NCBI GenBank assembly: GCA_031272145.1
Contig: JAISUL010000078.1
Span: 1-55,538, forward strand
Direction: 5' to 3'
Length of the DNA stretch: 55,538 bases
Source of the DNA: Synergistaceae bacterium
GTDB lineage: Bacteria > Synergistota > Synergistia > Synergistales > Aminobacteriaceae
Of the stretch, positions 41,278-49,710 are shown piece by piece. The notes beneath the pieces were generated by a model. That model had not been told where the DNA came from. It saw only the letters and a list, made by a program, of their open reading frames with translations, and made no database searches. Numbering within the stretch: the first letter of the stretch is position 1; each line of letters begins with the position of its first letter. The translations under genes were made by a program, and so were the position numbers.

Positions 41278-42326
41278 CTAGACAACCCCCTTCGATACTC
41301 GAATGATAGCGGCATAAGCCAGCCGTAAGCCATAATATCACAAAGCCTTGTCACGAAGCACAAAGCTTGGCCTGTCATCGGCGTCAAAGCCGGTAAGGTA
41401 CGCGTGTTCGTTCGTCCGTGACTTTTGCCGCTCCTCCAAAGGCAGAGCTTCCTTCTGCTCATAGGGCAGGTGCAGCCAGCCCACGATCCCGCCAACTTCG
41501 GGCACGATTCGGTGAAAATAGTGGGGCCTCCGGTCAGCCGGAGCACCTCAGAGGCCAGGATGAAACGCGCCGAGATGCAGAACTCCATCGGCCACTGCCC
41601 GTCGTACCTGATCGCTGCCGAGGTCACATCATCATAACTCGACGCCGCGGCCAGGACGTCCGGGTCTGGGTTCACGAGCAGGAGGAATATACCTGCGTCC
41701 GCGCACTGCTCGCGCAAAGAGCTCAGAAACCGGCCTCCGTAGGCTCGGAAGTACGCCGAGTCGCACAGGGTACAGACCGTGAACGGAACATGACGAGCGC
41801 TCCGTTTAATGACCTCTAACTGCGGCTTGGGGAAGCGCCTGGGGCTTGGCCGGCTCACGTTGTCGAGCAGGTAGACGCAGCACAGGTGGGCCGTGAAGTT
41901 GGGGGCTTTCGCCCAGGGGAACTTCTGCTGGAATTCAAAGCACAGGCGCATGGCGTGGCGAAACAGGGGCTCGCCGGCCTCCACGTCGAAGTCCGCGAAG
42001 TAGAGCAGCGCCCGACCCATGCAGTATGCCCACCTGAGCGGGTCGCTCTCGTCAGAGGACTCGTAGAGCGAAATGAGATAGGCTCGTGATGAACTATCTT
42101 TTTCCGAACTGCGCGTTCGGTTGAGCATTTCGTCGATGACGCCGATTGTCAGGGCTGACGTGTTGATCAGCTTTGCCGCGTGGCATTTGGCGGCTAGGTT
42201 GATGAACTCTTTGGCGTCGGTGCGCTCGGCGAACTTCATGAGCTCGGCGTAGATCTTGTCGGCGTCGGGCTTGCCGCTCCGTATCTGGCTGCCGATGAAG
42301 TTGATTAGTCCGTTTGCCTTCAGCAT
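41274..42326 (-). pseudogene. Glycosyltransferase-like gene broken by deletion and frameshift
   Basis: The first about 265 codons encode a helical N-terminal part and a sugar-transferase-like segment (VCTLCDSAYFRAYGGRFLSSLREQC, LLLVNPDPDV, SARFILASEVLRLTGGP). After about 41525 the frame reads improbable Cys/Arg-rich sequence. The neighbouring frame instead gives YFHRIVPEVGGIVGWLHLPY, then TNEHAYLTGFDADDRPSFVLRDKAL, and a stop at 41338-41340. The expected metal-binding DxD part is missing between the two. I infer an internal deletion that changed the frame. The ATG at 42326 has GAAGGG upstream and overlaps the MFS gene end. Confidence 0.7.
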
Positions 42327-43600
42327 GAGCAACCCTTCTTTATCGCGGGCACGGCGAACGTTGTCATCACCGCCGTGGCCAGGAATATGTGCGGTATCGA
42401 GAGCCCCGCGGCAAGCATGCCGCTCGTCGCCAGGGCAGACAGCACCATCATAAGCGAATCCGTCACGTTTGCGCAGGCTATAACGCCGGCCATCGACCGC
42501 TCCTCAGTCCTGTGCTGTATGAGGGCGTAGAGTGGCACGATGTAGATGCCGCCGGAGAACGAGACGGCGAAGAGGCAGGCGAGCACGGCTGCGTTGCGCC
42601 ACGAGGAGACGAACTCGGCGATCCCGATGGAGCCGGACGCGGCGGGGGCGCGCAGGCTCGCCAGAAAGAGCAGGAAGGCCGCGGCAGACATCGTGACGGC
42701 GGCGGTCGGAACCCACTTGGTCGTGACCTCCCCCTTGAGGAGCCGGTCGCACGCCATAGACCCGGCCCCTATGCCCACCGAGAAGACCGCGAGGAAGAGC
42801 GTGGCGACCTTCTCGTCGGCCCCGAGGACGAGCTTGGCGTAGGCCGGAAACTGGGACAGGAACGCGGCCCCGACGAACCAGAACCAGGATATGGACAGGA
42901 CGGCTGGAAAGACGTCCCGCCTCGGAGCGACGTTGGCCACGACCCTGAGCGTGTCCCTTATTAGATGGAAGGAAATTTTCATGCCCGGGTTCACCGGGGT
43001 AGTGCTCGGTATGTAGCGGCTGGCGAACCACCCCGCCGCGGCGATGAACACCACGAAGAAGCTGGCTACGCTCACCCCGCCGGACACGGAGAGGCCGCCG
43101 AATATCGTCCCGGTCAGGATGGCCAGGAACGTCCCCATCTGGACTAGGCCGTTGCCCGCGACGAGCTCGTCGGGCGCTAGGTGCTGGGGGAGGATGCTGT
43201 ACTTGAGGGGGCCGAAGAACGCCGACTGCGCCCCCATAAGGAACAGCACGGCCATCAGAAGGCCGACGCTCTCCGTGTAGAACCCGACCACGGCCAGCGA
43301 CATCACGGCCACCTCGGCGACCTTGACCCAGCGCGAGAGGGACGCCCTCTCGTACCGGTCGGCCAGCTGCCCCGCGAGCGCCGAGAACAGGAAGAACGGC
43401 AGGATGTAGACCCCGCCGGCGAGGTTCACGAGTATGCGCGGGTCGTAGCCGACCCGGTCGGCCAGGCCGTAGGTTATGAGCATCACCATCGCGCTCTTGA
43501 AGAAGTTGTCGTTGAACGCTCCGAGGAACTGCGTCATGAAAAGCGGCGCGAAACGCCGCGACGTGAAAAGCGAAAACTGTCCGCCGCGCAAAGACTTCAT
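42320..43600 (-). CDS. MFS transporter, lysophospholipid transporter-like (LplT-type)
   Basis: A 426-residue membrane transporter with 12 predicted helices. Motifs include RFAPLFMTQFLGAFNDNFFKSAMVM, the loop FSALAGQLADRYERASLSRW (MFS motif A), and FFGPLKYSILPQHLAPDELVAGNGLVQMG, typical of LplT-like flippases that take up lysophospholipids. ATG 43600 gives the family-like N-terminus; an in-frame GTG at 43666 would add 22 residues and directly follows a TATAAT, so the start is uncertain. No acyltransferase gene is adjacent, unlike the E. coli aas arrangement. Confidence 0.85.
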   Translation of the reverse strand: MKSLRGGQFSLFTSRRFAPLFMTQFLGAFNDNFFKSAMVMLITYGLADRVGYDPRILVNLAGGVYILPFFLFSALAGQLADRYERASLSRWVKVAEVAVMSLAVVGFYTESVGLLMAVLFLMGAQSAFFGPLKYSILPQHLAPDELVAGNGLVQMGTFLAILTGTIFGGLSVSGGVSVASFFVVFIAAAGWFASRYIPSTTPVNPGMKISFHLIRDTLRVVANVAPRRDVFPAVLSISWFWFVGAAFLSQFPAYAKLVLGADEKVATLFLAVFSVGIGAGSMACDRLLKGEVTTKWVPTAAVTMSAAAFLLFLASLRAPAASGSIGIAEFVSSWRNAAVLACLFAVSFSGGIYIVPLYALIQHRTEERSMAGVIACANVTDSLMMVLSALATSGMLAAGLSIPHIFLATAVMTTFAVPAIKKGCSC

Positions 43601-43715
43601 CTCCTGATCTCTGGCACTATTGACAACTGGTTCATAGCGACGAGTACATTTAAAAAATTGTTTCACCCATTATATCTGAGATTGGAGGCTGTTTTGAAAT
43701 GAGTTCGGATTTACG
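43577..43715. repeat. Duplicated divergent region, copy 1
   Basis: MFS start, promoter region and AbgT start, repeated at 43920-44066 with scattered differences. Landmarks in both copies: GAAAACTGTCCGCCGCGCAAA, CACTATTGACAACTGGTTCATAG, AAAAAATTGTTTCACCCATT and TGGAGGCTGTTTTGAAATGAG. Confidence 0.9.
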
Positions 43716-43986
43716 TGCAAAGCGCGGCGGACTGTGCGTCGTGGCAGTGCTGGGCACGGGCGTCGCGGATAAGAGCGGCTTCCTCGCGGTCATGATGCGC
43801 CGCATGCTGGTCGGGGTGCCGCCGTTCCTCGTGACCCTGATCTTGGTCTTCGTCTGCATCAACGGCAACGTCGCCGGGGACCCGGCGGCAGGATATTCCT
43901 CCGCTAAGCTCCAAAATGGCGAAAACTGTCCGCCGCGCAAAAACTTCATTTCCCGGCCTCTGACACTATTGACAACTGGTTCATAG
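43699..43986 (+). pseudogene. Truncated AbgT-family transporter gene (partial duplicate)
   Basis: The first 12 codons (MSSDLRAKRGGL) match the intact gene at 44050. They then jump in frame to a segment matching intact residues 95-143 (VVAVLGTGVADKSGFLAVMMRRMLVG...NGNVAGD), removing 82 codons. After that the frame crosses about 30 bases of unknown origin and then the reverse strand of a duplicated MFS gene start. Only one or two membrane segments remain; it cannot form a transporter. Confidence 0.9.
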
Positions 43987-44066
43987 TGAAGAGTATAATT
44001 AAAAAATTGTTTCACCCATTATTCATCTGAAATTGGAGGCTGTTTTGAAATGAGTTCGGATCTACA
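43920..44066. repeat. Duplicated divergent region, copy 2
   Basis: Second copy of the region at 43577-43715, now serving the intact AbgT gene. It still contains an orphan start of the MFS gene on the minus strand (GGGAAATGAAGTTTTTGC). The -10 is TATAAT here versus TACATT in copy 1. Confidence 0.9.
43975..44005 (+). promoter_or_regulatory. Promoter of the intact AbgT gene
   Basis: TTGACA followed 19 bases later by TATAAT (17 bases to AGTATA), with about 45 bases of leader before the ATG. Confidence 0.6.
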
Positions 44067-45606
44067 GGCAAAGCGCGGAGGACTGTTTGAGGCGTTCCTC
44101 GCGTGGATTGAGCGGGTGGGCAACAAGCTGCCTGACCCCATCACGCTCTTTCTTCTCTTGGCCATCATCGTGGTCATCGCGTCGTGGCTCTGCGCCATCT
44201 TCGGGGTGAGTGCGGTGCACCCTGGCACGGGCAAGACCATTGAGGTGGTCAACCTCCTGTCCAAGTCGGGCATCCGCATGATCTGGAGCAAGGCCGTCAC
44301 GAACTTCTCCAACTTTGCCCCGATGGCGTTGGTTCTCGTGGCCGTGCTGGGCACGGGCGTCGCGGAGAAGAGCGGCTTCCTCGCGGCCCTGATGCGCCGC
44401 ATGCTGGTCGGGGTGCCGCCGTTCCTCGTGACCCTGATCTTGGTCTTCGTCTGCATCAACGGCAACGTCGCCGGGGACTCGGCGTTCGTCATCATGCCGC
44501 CCCTCGCCGCGTCCATCTACCTGAGCATGGGGCGCAACCCGATGGTCGGCATGTTCACGGCGTTCGCCTGCGTCGCGGCAGGCTTCTGCGCCGAGGTGAT
44601 CCTCGCCCTGAACGACACCCTGGCCTACGGCTTCACCGAGGCAGCCGCCCGCCTGATAGACCCGGACTGGGCAGCCTCGCCTGTCATCAACTTCTACTTC
44701 CTGTTCGTCTCCGCCATCCTGCTGACCATCGTCGGCACCTGGGTCTCAGAGAAGCTCATCGCCCCCCGCTACGCCCACATAGACGTCAAGGTCTACGGCA
44801 AGGTGGACAGCAGCCCCCTCTCGCCTGAGGAGGCCAAGGGGGTCAAGCGCGCCCTCATCGCTCTGGCTATAGGCGTCGTGGTGATAATCCTTATGTGCCT
44901 CGGCTCCGACCCGCTGCTCGGCGACCCGAACCAGGGCGGCTCCCTGACGTCCCCCGCCGCGCCGTTCATGAGCGGGATAATCGTCACGGTGGCCGTGCTG
45001 TTCTTCATCCCCGGCGCGGTCTACGGCTTCGCGAGTGGCAAGTACCACAACGACAAGGAGATGTTCGCGGACATAGTCGCGTCCTTCCGCGACATGGCAC
45101 CGTACATCGTGCTGTGCTTCTTCTGCGCGCAGTTCACGAGCTACTTCGGCTGGAGCAACCTTGGCATCATCATCGCCGTCAAGGGCGCGGAGGTGCTCAG
45201 GGCCATGCACTTCACGGGCTTGCCGCTCCTGATCGGGGTCGTGTTCGCCTCCTGCATCGTGAACCTGTTCATCGGCTCGGCCTCGGCCAAGTGGGCCATC
45301 CTCGCGCCGGTCTTCGTCCCGATGCTCATGCTCCTGAACCTCGACCCGGCGGTCACGCAGATAGCCTACCGCATCGGGGACTCCATCACGAACCCGCTGT
45401 CGCCGCTGTTCTACTACATCCCGCTGATCTTCGGGTTCGCGGCTCGCTACGACAAGGACGCCGGCATGCACACGGGGATGGGGACGGTCATCGCGAACAT
45501 GATCCCGTTCTCCATGTGCTTCACGGTCGTGTGGATTATCCAGCTCTGCGTGTGGGTGCTGCTCGACCTTCCGCTTGGGCCTGGCGGAGGGATATTCCTC
45601 GGCTAA
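44050..45606 (+). CDS. AbgT-family transporter
   Basis: A 518-residue inner-membrane protein with about 11 helices, of the AbgT family (p-aminobenzoyl-glutamate uptake AbgT; drug/antimetabolite export MtrF). Features: GNKLPDPITLFLLLAIIV, NFAPMALVLVAVLGTGVAEKSGF, GNVAGDSAFVIMPPLAA, FIGSASAKWAILAPVFVPM and GDSITNPLSPLFYYIP. GGAGG precedes the ATG. In amino-acid fermenters such proteins may carry peptides or aromatic acids; direction and substrate are not determined. It ends before a strong terminator. Confidence 0.95.
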   Translation: MSSDLQAKRGGLFEAFLAWIERVGNKLPDPITLFLLLAIIVVIASWLCAIFGVSAVHPGTGKTIEVVNLLSKSGIRMIWSKAVTNFSNFAPMALVLVAVLGTGVAEKSGFLAALMRRMLVGVPPFLVTLILVFVCINGNVAGDSAFVIMPPLAASIYLSMGRNPMVGMFTAFACVAAGFCAEVILALNDTLAYGFTEAAARLIDPDWAASPVINFYFLFVSAILLTIVGTWVSEKLIAPRYAHIDVKVYGKVDSSPLSPEEAKGVKRALIALAIGVVVIILMCLGSDPLLGDPNQGGSLTSPAAPFMSGIIVTVAVLFFIPGAVYGFASGKYHNDKEMFADIVASFRDMAPYIVLCFFCAQFTSYFGWSNLGIIIAVKGAEVLRAMHFTGLPLLIGVVFASCIVNLFIGSASAKWAILAPVFVPMLMLLNLDPAVTQIAYRIGDSITNPLSPLFYYIPLIFGFAARYDKDAGMHTGMGTVIANMIPFSMCFTVVWIIQLCVWVLLDLPLGPGGGIFLG

Positions 45607-45628
45607 GAGTTATTGAAACTAGCTAAAA

Positions 45629-45660
45629 CAAGGGGGGTGTTTTGCCCCCCTTGACTTTTA
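45629..45660 (+). terminator. Terminator after the AbgT gene
   Basis: Stem CAAGGGGGG/CCCCCCTTG with loop TGTTTTG followed by ACTTTT. The right arm includes the -35 of the next promoter. Confidence 0.75.
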
Positions 45661-45680
45661 GTTCTCCCTGGGGCGATAAT
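45651..45680 (+). promoter_or_regulatory. Promoter of tRNA-Gln/glmU
   Basis: TTGACT (45651-45656), 18-base spacer and GATAAT (45675-45680), 13 bases before tRNA-Gln. Confidence 0.7.
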
Positions 45681-45693
45681 CTACGTATGGCGT

Positions 45694-45767
45694 TGGGGTG
45701 TCGCCAAGAGGCAAGGCAGCGGACTTTGGCTCCGTTATCGTTGGTTCGAATCCAGCCACCCCAGCCA
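45694..45767 (+). tRNA. tRNA-Gln (TTG)
   Basis: Acceptor TGGGGTG/CACCCCA, anticodon loop CTTTGGC, CCA encoded. It is only 32 bases before glmU and probably shares its transcript. Confidence 0.93.
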
Positions 45768-45799
45768 ATGAGGCGCAATCGGCCACAGAGGTGAACGAA

Positions 45800-47182
45800 G
45801 TGGACAACGAAACCCCCGTGCTGGGTACGCTCGTTCTGGCGGCGGGCAAGGGAAAGCGGATGAACAGTTCGCTCCCCAAGGTCATGCATACCGTTCTGGG
45901 CAGACCCATGTTGGGTTACGCGCTTGCTGCCGCGCCGGATGGCAGTCCCGTCGCGGCGGTGGTGGGGCATGGATGGGAGAGGCTGCGGGACTACCTGTCA
46001 TCGTCGTTCCCATCTGCGGCGCTCATCCGTCAGGAAGAGCAGCGGGGCACCGGGCACGCCGTCAAAGTTGCCCGACCATGGTGGGAGAAGTTCAAGAGCG
46101 TTTTGGTGCTCAACGGCGACCTCCCTCTCCTCAGACGCGCAACGGTTCAATCCCTTGTCGAATTTCAAGCGTCGTCCGGCGCGGCCTGCGTCCTGCTCAG
46201 CTTCACGATGCCAAGCCCGCGGGGCTACGGCCACGTCGTCCGATCAGGCGAAACTCTCTCCATAGTCGAGGATAAGGACGCGACGCCAGCGCAGCGGAAG
46301 ATACAGGAGGTCAACGGCGGCTGCTACGTGTTCGACGCGCGTGCCCTCGCCTCGGTCATAGACGGCCTGAGCGACGACAACGCCCAGAACGAGTACTATC
46401 TGCCGGACGCGGTGAACGCCATATCGGCGGGCGGAGGCGCGGTCGCGGCCATAGAGGTGGACTCCTGCGAGTGCCTAGGGGTGAACACTCAGGCCGACCT
46501 CGCCAAGGTGACGCGGCTGATGAGGGGCAGGATTTTGTCCTCGCTGATGGAGATGGGCGTCAGGTTCATGGACGCGGACTCAGCGTGGGTGGGGCCCGAC
46601 GCCGAGGTCGAGCCGGACGTTGAGATAATGTCTGGCGCTGTGATCCTAGGGAAATCCTTCGTCGGGCGGGGGAGCGTGGTCGGCGTCGGCTGCGTGCTGA
46701 ACAACGCGCGGCTCGGGGCCGGAGTCAGGCTCGCGCCCTACGTCGTCGTCGAGGACAGCGAGCTAAAGGACGGAGCGTCGGCTGGGCCCTTCGCGTACGT
46801 AAGGGGGGGCTCGGTGCTGAGCGAGGAGGCGTTCGCCGGGAAGTTCGTCGAGCTCAAGAACACGGCCGTGGGCCGGGGGAGCAAGGTCGCGCACCTGTCC
46901 TACATGGGTGACGCGGTCATAGGCGAGCTTGCCAACGTGGGCGCGGGTACGATAACCTGCAACTACGACGGCGTCTCCAAGCTGCCGACTAAGATAGGGG
47001 ATCGCTGCTTTGTAGGCAGCGACACGATGCTGGTCGCGCCCGTGTCCCTCGGGGCTGACTCGACGACCGCCGCCGGCTCGGCCATAACCGCGGACGTGCC
47101 GGATGGCGCCTTAGCCGTGGGGCGGGCGCGGCAGAGGAACATAGAGGGCTGGGCATCCAGAAAAACCGCGCGAGAAGCGTAG
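45800..47182 (+). CDS. glmU: Bifunctional UDP-GlcNAc pyrophosphorylase/GlcN-1-P acetyltransferase
   Basis: Makes UDP-N-acetylglucosamine, precursor of peptidoglycan and LPS. The N-terminal uridyltransferase domain has VLAAGKGKRMNSSLPKVMH, QRGTGHAV and NGDLPLL. The C-terminal left-handed beta-helix has hexapeptide repeats, FAYVRGG, FVELKNTAVGRGSKVAHLSYMGDA and GAGTITCNYDG. 460 residues is normal. GTG 45800 is the likely start, with GAGGTG just upstream. It is followed 12 bases later by prs. Confidence 0.95.
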   Translation: MDNETPVLGTLVLAAGKGKRMNSSLPKVMHTVLGRPMLGYALAAAPDGSPVAAVVGHGWERLRDYLSSSFPSAALIRQEEQRGTGHAVKVARPWWEKFKSVLVLNGDLPLLRRATVQSLVEFQASSGAACVLLSFTMPSPRGYGHVVRSGETLSIVEDKDATPAQRKIQEVNGGCYVFDARALASVIDGLSDDNAQNEYYLPDAVNAISAGGGAVAAIEVDSCECLGVNTQADLAKVTRLMRGRILSSLMEMGVRFMDADSAWVGPDAEVEPDVEIMSGAVILGKSFVGRGSVVGVGCVLNNARLGAGVRLAPYVVVEDSELKDGASAGPFAYVRGGSVLSEEAFAGKFVELKNTAVGRGSKVAHLSYMGDAVIGELANVGAGTITCNYDGVSKLPTKIGDRCFVGSDTMLVAPVSLGADSTTAAGSAITADVPDGALAVGRARQRNIEGWASRKTAREA

Positions 47183-47194
47183 GGGGTGGGCGTT

Positions 47195-48163
47195 GTGTCG
47201 GGCGTGAAAGATCTTAAAATTTTTTCAGGTACGGCGCATCCTGATTTTGCCAAACGCGTTTGCGACGAGCTGAGTCTGGGGCTTTCGTCCGCGCGGCACT
47301 ATCGTTTTTCGGACGGAGAGATGGGCCTTTCCATAGACGAAAGCGTTAGGGGTTCGGACGTGTTCGTCATCCAGCCCACCTCGTCTCCGGCGAACGACAA
47401 CCTGATGGAGCTGCTTATAATGGTAGACGCCTTCAAGAGGGCGTCGGCCAACAGGGTGAACGTAGTTATGCCGTACTTCGGCTACGCCCGTCAGGACAGG
47501 AAGAGCAAGCCGAGGGAGCCGATAACGGCCAAGCTGGTAGCGAATCTGCTGGCCAACAGCGGCGCGGACAGGGTCATCACAGCCGACCTTCACGCCGGGC
47601 AGATTCAGGGATTTTTCGACATACCGGTGGACCACCTGACGGGGATGCCGCTTCTGGCCTCCTACGTCAAGGAGAAGTACGAGGCGGACTTGAAGCGCGG
47701 CGACGTGGTGGTCGTCTCGCCCGACGTCGGCGGCATGGTGAGGGCCAGGAGGGTAGCGGTAGCGCTGAAGTCCGACCTGGCCGTGGTGGACAAGCGCCGG
47801 TCTTACGAGGTGGCGAACTTCTGCGAGGCCATGGACATAATCGGCGAGGTCAAGGGCAAGACAGCCGTCATAGTCGACGACATCGTGGACACCGCCGGCA
47901 CAGTGTGCAACGCCGCGAACGCCCTGAAGGAGCGAGGCTGCCGCTCCGTGGTGGTGTGTGCGACTCACTCGGTGCTCTCCGGCCCAGCGATGAAGCGCAT
48001 AGGTGCGTCCGCAATAGACGGCATGATTTTTGCGGACACGGTGCCGCTCCAGGAGCACAAGCGCTCCGACCGCATCACCAGAATATCGATGGCGCCGCTC
48101 TTCGCCGAGGCGATCCTGAGAGTGCACAGCGACAGGTCGGTAAGCAGCCTGTTCGAGGGGTGA
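47195..48163 (+). CDS. prs: Ribose-phosphate pyrophosphokinase
   Basis: Forms PRPP from ribose-5-phosphate and ATP, feeding purine (purH in this window), pyrimidine, His and Trp synthesis. 322 residues, with YFGYARQDRKSKPREPI, DLHAGQIQGFFDIPVDHL, VVSPDVGGMVRARRVA and the PRPP loop VDDIVDTAGT. GTG at 47195 follows AGGGGGTGG; GTG at 47186 would overlap that site. The glmU-prs pair is a common bacterial arrangement. Confidence 0.96.
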   Translation: MSGVKDLKIFSGTAHPDFAKRVCDELSLGLSSARHYRFSDGEMGLSIDESVRGSDVFVIQPTSSPANDNLMELLIMVDAFKRASANRVNVVMPYFGYARQDRKSKPREPITAKLVANLLANSGADRVITADLHAGQIQGFFDIPVDHLTGMPLLASYVKEKYEADLKRGDVVVVSPDVGGMVRARRVAVALKSDLAVVDKRRSYEVANFCEAMDIIGEVKGKTAVIVDDIVDTAGTVCNAANALKERGCRSVVVCATHSVLSGPAMKRIGASAIDGMIFADTVPLQEHKRSDRITRISMAPLFAEAILRVHSDRSVSSLFEG

Positions 48164-48167
48164 TAAC

Positions 48168-48362
48168 ATGACCACCGTCACAAAGCCCCGCGCAGCCCGC
48201 GGCTTCGGAGGAGTCAGCCTAGCGCCGCGAAAAGACGCCGAGCCGGAGTTCGACGAGCTTTACCAGCCAAACGAGGAAACCCTCGCCGCCTTCGCCGAAG
48301 CGGAGGGCTTGAGCAAACTGACGGCGTGTTCCGACCTGCGGAAATGCGGACTCGACCGCTGA
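48168..48362 (+). CDS. Small protein, antitoxin-like N-terminus
   Basis: A 64-residue protein starting 4 bases after prs, with GAGGGGTGA before its ATG. The central FDELYQPNEETLAAFAEAEG resembles the NEETLxAxxEAE stretch often seen in RelB/DinJ-type antitoxin proteins of related anaerobes. The C-terminus (CSDLRKCGLDR) does not match such proteins and may be frameshifted. No toxin gene follows. It is either a solitary or decayed antitoxin or an unrelated small protein. Confidence 0.4.
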   Translation: MTTVTKPRAARGFGGVSLAPRKDAEPEFDELYQPNEETLAAFAEAEGLSKLTACSDLRKCGLDR

Positions 48363-48472
48363 CGCTGCGCTTCACGGCGGCGTATGCTAGGGACATTCGG
48401 CGAATCCCTGGTTTTGTACCGCACGGGAAGCCACGCCGATGTGGCTAAAGTATAGGTTAAGGAGCTGTTTTC

Positions 48473-49120
48473 ATGTCCGATATTGTAAAGATCGAGATGG
48501 AGCCGCGGGACGTGGCTGGGAAGAGCGCTAACAGGGCGCTGCGGCGGGAGGGGTATACTCCTTGTGTGTTTTATGGGCCGGAGCTTCCCGCGCCGGTCGC
48601 GGGCAAGGTCAGCCATGACAAGATAACCAGGCTGCTCGGGTCGGGGCGGTGGGAGAGCGCTCGGCTGCTCATCACGCTGCCGGGCGGCGGCGAGGAGATG
48701 TGCATCGTGCGCGCGGCGCAGCGCGACCCGCTCAGCGGGCGTGTTATTCACATCGACTTCATGCGCCTGCTCAAGGACCGCAAGATCACCGTGAACACTC
48801 AGGTGAGGGTCCTTGGCCGCGAGGCATGCCAGGGCATCAAGGACGGAGGGGTGCTCGAAAACCTCCGCGAGATCGAGATAGAGACCCTGCCAGTCAACAT
48901 ACCGGAGTTCATCGACGTGGACGTCTCGGCGCTCGAGCTCGGCGGCGTCATCCACGTCTCCGACCTGAAGCCGGGCGAGGGCATAGAGATACTCGCAGAC
49001 CCCGAGGAGGTCGTGGCCATAGTCGCAGCGCCCAAGGCCGAGGAGGAGGCAGCCGAGGCGGAGGAGAAGGAGGTCGAGGTCGTGGGCAAGGGCAAGAAGG
49101 CCGAGGCCGACGACAGCTAG
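48473..49120 (+). CDS. rplY: 50S ribosomal protein L25/general stress protein CTC
   Basis: A 215-residue 5S rRNA-binding protein. The N-terminal L25 domain (DVAGKSANRALRREGYTPCVFYG, HIDFMRL) is followed by the C-terminal beta-domain of the CTC form (IPEFIDVDVSALELGGVIHVSDL, ILADPEEVVAIVAAP) and an acidic Glu/Lys-rich tail. Upstream, at 48363-48472, are short hairpins (AGGGA...TCCCT and GCCAC...GTGGC) and a TATAG that might be a promoter. Followed by pth after 17 bases. Confidence 0.94.
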   Translation: MSDIVKIEMEPRDVAGKSANRALRREGYTPCVFYGPELPAPVAGKVSHDKITRLLGSGRWESARLLITLPGGGEEMCIVRAAQRDPLSGRVIHIDFMRLLKDRKITVNTQVRVLGREACQGIKDGGVLENLREIEIETLPVNIPEFIDVDVSALELGGVIHVSDLKPGEGIEILADPEEVVAIVAAPKAEEEAAEAEEKEVEVVGKGKKAEADDS

Positions 49121-49137
49121 ACCGGACGTAAAGCGGC

Positions 49138-49710
49138 ATGAGGCTGGTAGTCGGGCTCGGCAACCCAGGTCAGGAGTACGTCTACACGCGCCACAACATG
49201 GGCTGGGCAGTCATAGACCACATGGCGCGGGATTTGGGGCGAGCGTCGGAGAAGTTCCGAGGGGAGTTCTGGCGCCTTAGCTCCGACTGCGTGCTGTTGA
49301 AGCCCACGACCTTCATGAACCTCAGCGGGTTTGCCGTGCGCGACGTGTTCGACTTCTACAAGCTTGACGTCTCCGACGTGCTGGTCGTGTGCGACGAGAC
49401 GGCGCTGCCGTTTGGGAAGCTCCGGCTCCGCGCCAAGGGCAGCGCCGGCGGACACAAGGGGCTCGCCTCGGTGCTGGCCTGCCTCGGTTCGCTCGCCGTC
49501 CCGCGCCTGCGCATAGGCGTAGGCGACGGGGCCAACAAAATAAGCTGGGTGCTTGGACACCTGTCCTCGGACGAGATGTCTCTGTTTCCCGACATCATGG
49601 ACAGGGCGGAAAAGGGCGTCTACTCATGGCTGACGCTCGGTTCGGAAAGGGCAATGAACGTGATAAACGCGCCCCCAGTGGACGCTGCAAAAAACGGAAG
49701 TGATATGTAA
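49138..49710 (+). CDS. pth: Peptidyl-tRNA hydrolase
   Basis: Releases tRNA from stalled peptidyl-tRNA. 190 residues, with VVGLGNPGQEYVYTRHNMGW (catalytic His in TRHN), LLKPTTFMNLSG, VVCDETALPFGKLRLRAKGSAGGHKGL and RLRIGVGDG. The usual DD pair reads CDET. The rplY-pth order is conserved in many bacteria. Its TAA is directly followed by the mutS start. Confidence 0.95.
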   Translation: MRLVVGLGNPGQEYVYTRHNMGWAVIDHMARDLGRASEKFRGEFWRLSSDCVLLKPTTFMNLSGFAVRDVFDFYKLDVSDVLVVCDETALPFGKLRLRAKGSAGGHKGLASVLACLGSLAVPRLRIGVGDGANKISWVLGHLSSDEMSLFPDIMDRAEKGVYSWLTLGSERAMNVINAPPVDAAKNGSDM

